64,000 nucleotides of DNA from Selaginella moellendorffii (lineage: Eukaryota; Streptophyta; Lycopodiopsida; Selaginellales; Selaginellaceae): positions 143,007 through 207,006 of the forward strand of contig NW_003314406.1 of assembly GCF_000143415.4 (NCBI RefSeq), in the 5' to 3' direction. How positions within the stretch are numbered: the stretch's first letter is position 1; each line of letters begins with the position of its first letter. The translations under genes and the position numbers were made by a program. Shown here in pieces: positions 58,402-64,000 of the stretch. Below the pieces are notes generated by a model, which saw only the letters and a list, made by a program, of their open reading frames with translations, was not told the DNA's origin and did not search any database.

Positions 58402-59583
58402 TCAAGCTCCTGGTCCATCTTCCACAGCCGTATACATCAAGGAGGCATTGGGCCCGTCACTCCGAGATAGTACACCTTTCAACTGGCTGACATAAAATAC
58501 CGGATGAATTTTCACCCCAGCTGGCAGCCGCACCCGATAAGCCGCTTTACCAATGCGCTCCAGCACTTCATATGGACCAGCATATCGATGGGAGAGTTTA
58601 TCACTCTTCCCTATCCGTAAAGGCACCAAGGTGTTCCGCCGCTCACTTGACGGAAAGATCACTCGCACGAAGACGAGATCACCCACCTTATATTCCCAGA
58701 ATTGGCGATGCTCATTAGCAAACTTCTCCGCTCTATCCTGAGCTGCTTGCAAATTCCGTTTGCATACCACCAGAATCTCATCAAGTTCTGTGGCCAGATC
58801 AGTTGCCTCGGAATCAAGCTTTTCTTGAACGTCCTTACTCAAATGCAATCCCAACTCCACCGTTGTTCGAGGATGCCTTCCAAACATCGCAAAGTAAGGA
58901 CTTACCTTGGTTCCACTGTGTTGGCTATTGTTGTAAGCAAATTGCACCAACGGAAGATATAGATCCCACTGTCCTTGCCTTTGACCAATGCTACAACGTA
59001 GCATATCCTCCACCACCTGATTCACACGCTCAGTTTGCCCATCCGTCTGAGGATGATCTCCACTCGAGAGTTTCAAAGTCACTTGCATAGCCTTTGCAAA
59101 GCTTTTCCAAAATCCACTGGTGAACTTTGAATCTCGATCACTAATGATGTCCTCTGGCAAACCAAAATCAGGAAAAACCTTCTCCAAGTAAACCGCAGCC
59201 AAGTCTGAGGTAGTGACAGTCTTCCGAAGAGCCAACAACCGCACATACTTCGTCAACCGATCTACTATGACCCATACTTGCTCCTTTTGCCTCTGTGTTC
59301 GTGGCAAACAAGTGATGAAGTCCATAGAGATACTACACCAACGGCTCTGAGGAATAGGTACGTCTTCTTCCCCCCAAAATGACCGGCCTCTGGACGATCA
59401 TGATAGTGGAATAAAACTTGAGTAATTAACGCATCCACCCGTGGCAAATAGACACGGCCATTGTAGTAGAGAATCCCATCCACCAATGAGAAAGGAGCTT
59501 CCATCTGGTCTCGCAAAGGGGCCACCTCAGCATCCTGAGCCTGAGCATGCTCAACCAACTGCCCAAACTCGCTGACCACCTTA
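58402..59583 (-). pseudogene. Family-A integrase
   Basis: The main open stretch (59325-58402) holds the catalytic core: MDFITCLPR with the first Asp, ISDRDSKFTS with the second, HPQTDGQTERVN with the catalytic Glu region, and a C-terminal basic domain ending KIHPVFYVSQLKG. Upstream, 59579-59380 carries the start of the zinc region. At about 59360 a deletion removes the rest of the HHCC site and shifts the frame. The older copy at 12.9-13.1 kb still has that part. Confidence 0.88.
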
Positions 59584-59585
59584 CT

Positions 59586-59891
59586 TCAATGATGACAAAA
59601 TTGTGTTCGTAACATCGTCACATGACGAACACGAGATAAAGCATCCGCCACCACATTTGATTTTCCCGGACGATGCTCAATAGGAAACTCCCCAAACTCC
59701 ATGAGTTTGACCATCCAACGAGCTTGCCTAGTGTTCAACTCCTTCTGTGTGAAAAGATACACAAGTGGTTTGTGATCTGTCAACACCACGAACACTGCAC
59801 CATAAAGATAGTGCTGCCACGTCCGCAAAGCATGAACAATAGAGAGTAACTCTTGCTCATATGTGGAATAGCGTTGCTCCGCGGAATTCAA
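59586..59891 (-). pseudogene. Family-A RNase H, C-terminal part
   Basis: Contains AEQRYSTYEQELLSIVHALR, FVVLTDHKPLVYL with a catalytic Asp, and SNVVADALSR. It is separated from the preceding frame by a TGA (59895-59897) and ends at another TGA (59586-59588); both are in frame and probably former Arg codons. Confidence 0.88.
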
Positions 59892-59894
59892 AGT

Positions 59895-60773
59895 TCAACT
59901 CTCATATGCAATAGGCTGTCCCTCTTGCATGAGAACTCCTCCCAGTGCATAACCACTCGCATCGCATGTCACCTCGTAAGGTTTCGATGGATCAGCAATT
60001 CGAAGCACTGGAGCCTCGATCAACAATCGTTTCAGCGCCACAAAACTCTCCTCTTGTGGCGTCTTCCACTCGAATGGCACATTCTTGCGTAACAACCGCA
60101 TCAACGGAATAGCCACCTCTGCAAACTTATGCTGGAAATGTCGGTAGTAACTAGCCATACCAAGAAAACTGCGCAACTCGGCCACTGTAGTCGGTGTAAG
60201 CCAGTTTTCCACCACAGCCACCTTCCTTGGATCCGTCTTGACACCCTTAGATGTCACAATATGGCCTAGATATTCCACCTCCGACTTTGCAAATTCACAT
60301 TTGCTCTTCTTCGCATAAAGTTTGCTGTCTCGAAGTAACAAAAGAACCTTGCGCAAATGCACCCTATGCTCCTCCATATTCTTGCTAAAAACAAGAATAT
60401 CGTCCAAGAAAATCTCCACAAACTCATGAAGATAACGCCCAAATACCTCCGTCATCAACCGAGTAAATGTGGCCGGTGCATTCGTCAAACCAAACGGCAT
60501 AACGGTAAACTCAAAATGTCCGAAGCTTGTGTTGAATGCCGTCTTGGAGATAGATGCATCATCCATTGCAATCTGATGATATCCACTCCTCAGATCAATC
60601 TTGGTAAACACTCGTGCTTCACCAAGCTTGTCTAGGATATCATCCACACGTGGCATCGGCATCTTGTCCTTCACTGTCTTCTTGTTTAAAGCATGGTAGT
60701 CAATACACATCCGCATTGAACCGTCCTTCTTCTTCACAAGCAAGATCGGAGCACCAAACGGAGACTTACTTGG
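59895..60773 (-). pseudogene. Family-A reverse transcriptase and RNase H start
   Basis: Open from just after a TAG at 60774-60776. Shows KIDLRSGYHQI with the first catalytic Asp, VMPFGLTNAPATF, the catalytic FLDDILVF (usual form Y-x-D-D), GHIVTSKGVKTDP, and the RNase H start CDASGYALGG. Confidence 0.92.
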
Positions 60774-62633
60774 CTAAATAAATCCAAACTCAAGTAACTC
60801 CTTGACTTGTCGTTGAACTTCTTGCTCCTCCGCATAACTTAACCGAAATGGATGCCGGTAAATTGGCCGCGTCCCCGGCTCCAATGTAATCCCATGCTCT
60901 ACACCTCGTAATGGAGGCAATCCATGAGGAAGTTCAGATGGAAAAACATCAGAAAACTCATCAAGTACATCCCGTACTGCTGCTTCTCCCCCAGACGTGC
61001 CTTGGTCCCCCAAGTCACGAACAAACAGCAAGTAACTTGAAAGTGCTTTTCCATTACGACAAGCCCGCTTCAAAGATGTAGCAGAGAGTGTAACAACTGG
61101 TGGTTGAACGCCCTCGCCAAACCACATATCTTTAACGCCACCATACTCCAGCGAGATACGCTTAATGCTCCACTTTATCTCTGGATCCACCTTCACCAAC
61201 CATGGCATCCCAAGAATGAGATCCACACGATGGATATCCGCGAGATAAAAAGTCTCCACAAGTGTGGTTTTGCCAACCAACACTTCCAGGCCCTCGACAC
61301 AAGCATCGAAATGCTGAGCAGAGGTAGCTGCACCTTCCACTGTGTATGGAAGAACTCCACGTGTGTTCAGGCGATGCTTCGCAACAAACTTTGCCGAAAC
61401 AAAGTTGTCATCGCTCCCACTATCCAGTAAAATCCGCACTGGATCGCCACGGAACACGCCTTCCAGCATTAAAGCTGATTCACGCGTATCCTCAAGCTCC
61501 ATCTTGTTCCACACACAGTTGAGCTGACGAGCAACGATCGAAAGTCGCTTCCTCCGACCGGAATGGTCGTTCTCCTCCTCCTCACGCTGCAAAGTTTGCA
61601 ACTTTTTAGTATTGGACTTACCGTGAGAAGAAGATTGGCCATTCTTCTTGTCCTGCTGCTTGTTCTTCAACTGCGCACAATCAGCCTTGTAGTGTCCAAG
61701 TTCACCACAATGATGACAACCCTGTCTATAATTATTCACAAAGAACTTCTGCTTCTTGGACCCCTTTGCATCCGAGGTAGTCACCACCGACTTCAACTTG
61801 TGATGCTTGTTCCCATCCTTGTGTCCACGGCGATCATCACGACGATTCTCGATAGAAGGAGTCCGTGAACGCTTGCGAGACTTGTGCTTGTCATTATCAA
61901 GTCGACGAGCCGCATCAAAGAGCTCCTCCAAACTCTTTGTAGGTTGAGAATGACGCAAGTGTTGCCGCATGCTCTCACTATGTAGGCCATCAATGAAGTA
62001 GGATTTGTTCTGATCTGGATCCTTCGTTGGAACACGACTAATCAAGCGAGTAAGCTTCTCAATATAATCCCCAAGCGTCATTTTCCCTTGCTGGAAATGG
62101 CGAAGTTCTGTACGAGCATTCTCCACGTCGTAATGAGGGGCAAAACGTAAACGGAAAGCAGCCTCAAACTCATCCATGGTAGATACTGGTGATTTCTTAT
62201 CCGCAACACGGGACTCCTCAAGCCAATTCCACCATCGAAGACCCGCATCACGCAAAACCATCGGAATAGCCACTAAAGCCTCTGCATCTGGAGTTCCTCT
62301 AGCAGCCAAGAACTTCTTCACATTGGCTAGCCAAGCGAGACACTCATCCACACCACCATCACTGGAAAAGGTTGGAATCTTGAGTCGATCTACCAAAGAA
62401 GGCTTACTTGGAGCGCTACCCCGTCCAGCCTCGAGTGCCTCAACACGCCCACGCATGGTATCCATCATGCCATGCATCTCGTCTTGCATCTCTTGCTGAT
62501 TTTTATTAAGGGCTCGCAGCTCATGAACCACATCTTGAATGGTCCAAATCTCCGCAGCTACGTCGGCACCATCGTCGGCACCACCATCGATGATAGGATT
62601 CCAGCATTCAGCTTGGTCGGCCATCGCAACCAA
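60774..62633 (-). pseudogene. Family-A gag-protease
   Basis: 619 codons from an ATG 15 bases inside the LTR boundary. The capsid domain contains FRLRFAPHY, GDYIEKLTRLISRVP and a Lys/Arg-rich tail. It is followed by a CCHC zinc knuckle (CHHCGELGHYKADC) and an aspartic protease with LLDSGSDDNFV (active-site DSG). The frame runs into the first residues of reverse transcriptase and stops at an in-frame TAG (60774-60776), likely a former Gln codon, so it was one gag-pol polyprotein. Confidence 0.9.
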
Positions 62634-62647
62634 TCCTTTGATACCAA

Positions 62648-62880
62648 TGTTATGATCCGGTGCAAAAAGACAAAGATCTCGTTGCCCTAGACTATGCTAC
62701 GCCACCTCTTGAGGTTCCTCACCACCCAACCACCCCCGAGCTACCTCAAAAGCTCCACTGCACCGCCGCTCCACTGTGAGCCCTAGGGTAGGTTAAGTCC
62801 CTTACCCTAACATGCCTTAATATACCCTTGAGCCTCCCTTTGACCGACATTGACCACGTAGTCAAAGCTGGCGCCTAACA
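62648..62880 (-). repeat. Family-A LTR, right (5' LTR)
   Basis: 233 bp, the same length as the left copy, with about four visible substitutions. Confidence 0.92.
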
Positions 62881-62984
62881 GGGGGGGGGTTGAGGTACCC
62901 ATATTGGGCCATTAGGCCATGGTGTTTCGCCTCGGCGTCCTGAAGCAAGTGTTGCACCCAAGGCTTGGGATTTAGAGGGTCAAT

Positions 62985-63290
62985 TGTAGCGCACCTAAAT
63001 TTGAAGCCGAACTCCAAGCCTGTTGTGCTACGAAACGAAGGTCTGGTACAATCCCACGAGCACCAGCTCCCCGTATTCAGCACCTGCATGCAAAATGGTG
63101 TCAGACGAGTCTGGCACAATTTTGGCATACCGGTGGCTTAACACAAGGAGGAGGGTACCCCATCGACTAGAGCAGTGTGGAGCTTGGGCTTAGACCCAAG
63201 CCAGACGCAAAATAAGGAGGGACACAGCCCAACAGGAGCCAAACTAATGTCTCAAGTGGTCGGACATGCATTCCACCCATTATCCCTACT
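62985..63290. other. Unrecognised sequence after the host 3' LTR
   Basis: No match to the LTR or to a protein family I recognise. A minus-strand open stretch (63128-62990) reads without stop but has no known motif. Confidence 0.4.
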
Positions 63291-63891
63291 ATACATTTGG
63301 AAACCCCTATAACCCCCTCGCCTTTGAGGAACACACGCTTTGGGCTTTCACCCCAAGCCTCCCTTAGTACCAGGAGTTAGTCTCTGGGACAAGTCTGAAA
63401 CTTACTAAATATGGAATGTCCTTAGATTGTGAATTTGGACACAGGACGAACACCATTGTATTCAGGCCACTCTATAGATATGCCAAATGAGAAAATCTAG
63501 ACACTTTCCATAAATAGCATTTGGAACCAAAATGAGACTAATACAAAGGGCATGATAGCGAGGGTGTTTGGCAGACATGGTAAGCTATCATCTAGCAAAT
63601 ATTGAGGCACTAGTCTCAATATCACAGGGGTTCCCAACACTAGCAAGTGCAAGTCAACAAATGAGTTTCTCTAACCAGGTCAAGTATGCTTGACAGATAG
63701 CATGTAGGAATTCCGTCCTTATGCTCATCTGGTCAAGTGCACACACAATGACTAGTTTCTCAACTAGCTTGAGTGGAGACCATAAAAGGGACTAGTAGTA
63801 CCGACCTCCTGCCATCATGGTAGTAAGGAAAGAGTGTCCGTAAGGACTGGCCGACAAGTATCTTTCAATACCCGAAGTTATATTCGCGACA
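63291..63891 (-). repeat. Family-B LTR, minus orientation
   Basis: On the minus strand it begins TGTCGCGAATATAACTTCGGG at 63891, preceded by a polypurine tract (complement of 63892-63903). It contains the same ATGATAGC/GGTGTTTGGCA segments as the copies at 14.4-16.4 kb, and GGGTGAAAGCCCAAAGCGTGTG near 63335-63355. The right end of the window (63904-64000) is interior of the same element. Confidence 0.7.
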
Positions 63892-64000
63892 CTCTCCCCC
63901 CCTTGGGGAAGATCGATGTCCTCGTCGATGCATACCCAAGTCTAGCAAACCGTCAAGGAAACAACTCCGAAAGTTAATAAAAAGCATACTATGTTGGAAA

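Larger units (their letters stand above)
58095..62880 (-). mobile_element. Near-complete Ty3/gypsy element, family A
   Basis: A 4,786-bp element in minus orientation, inserted in the G run of the host 3' LTR with G's on both sides (target duplication consistent with GGGGG). The 233-bp LTRs at 58095-58327 and 62648-62880 differ at only a few bases, so insertion is recent. The primer site (TTGGTATCAAAGG on the minus strand) adjoins the right LTR. A polypurine tract (GGGGGGGAAGAAT) adjoins the left. It encodes gag-protease, reverse transcriptase, RNase H and integrase in one frame, broken by three stops and one deletion. No chromodomain is visible. Confidence 0.92.
57752..62984 (+). repeat. 3' LTR of the host chromovirus, split by a Ty3 insertion
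   Basis: Begins TGTAAGGAACTG and carries a GAGNCC-type array (57830-58037) and GGGTGAAAGCCCAAAGC, then a G run in which a family-A element is inserted at 58095. It resumes at 62881 and matches the 5' LTR (about 23486-23583) up to about 62984, where similarity stops, so its right end is lost or diverged. Confidence 0.72.

Overview
The window looks like nuclear DNA of a land plant with swimming sperm, most likely a lycophyte such as Selaginella. This is inference. It rests on many spliceosomal introns of only about 38-58 bp, a flagellar KIF6-type kinesin, pentatricopeptide-repeat (PPR) gene debris, Cassandra-type 5S-bearing LTR elements and AAACCCT repeats. There are no bacterial features, tRNA genes or CRISPR arrays. 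A 109-base run of N lies at 21748-21856. | Layout. 1-2.6 kb: unrecognised, apparently broken minus-strand coding sequence. 4.9-8.1 kb: one well-preserved gene, a KIF6-like kinesin with at least 15 exons on the minus strand. 8.4-11.7 kb: a string of pseudogene pieces (PPR, the last exons of an unknown gene, CFIm25/NUDT21, the purine enzyme PurL). 11.9-21.4 kb: decayed retrotransposons, mostly non-coding, with one captured PPR fragment. | 21.4-63.0 kb reads as a single Ty3/gypsy chromovirus-type retrotransposon opened up by serial insertions. Its 5' LTR (21428-31729) holds a chimeric element (target duplication TACTC) and a 7.8-kb non-coding LTR element (CCAAG). Its gag region holds a 13.3-kb DNA element with 22-bp terminal inverted repeats. 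Its RNase H region holds a Cassandra element that itself holds a second large non-coding LTR element (GTGCA). Three solo Cassandra LTRs sit further along pol (TATTT, ATATG, GATGC). Its 3' LTR (57752-~62984) holds a nearly complete Ty3 element in the opposite orientation (GGGGG). | The most interesting unit is the 13.3-kb element at 32186-45523. It carries two large divergent genes. The plus-strand gene encodes a ~1,040-residue protein with an RNase-H-like, transposase-like core (DUF7869 type). The minus-strand gene has 11 exons and encodes about 1,626 residues, with a ParB-like region, a long acidic linker and an FCP1/NIF-type phosphatase domain. About 29 copies of a 22-bp palindrome (half-site ATGGCATGAGG) are scattered between its termini, and I saw none outside. 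Several sit just upstream of the 3' splice site of tiny introns and make up about half of the intron. The minus-strand gene has one apparent frameshift and one TGA in place of a conserved Trp, so this copy is probably recently inactivated.
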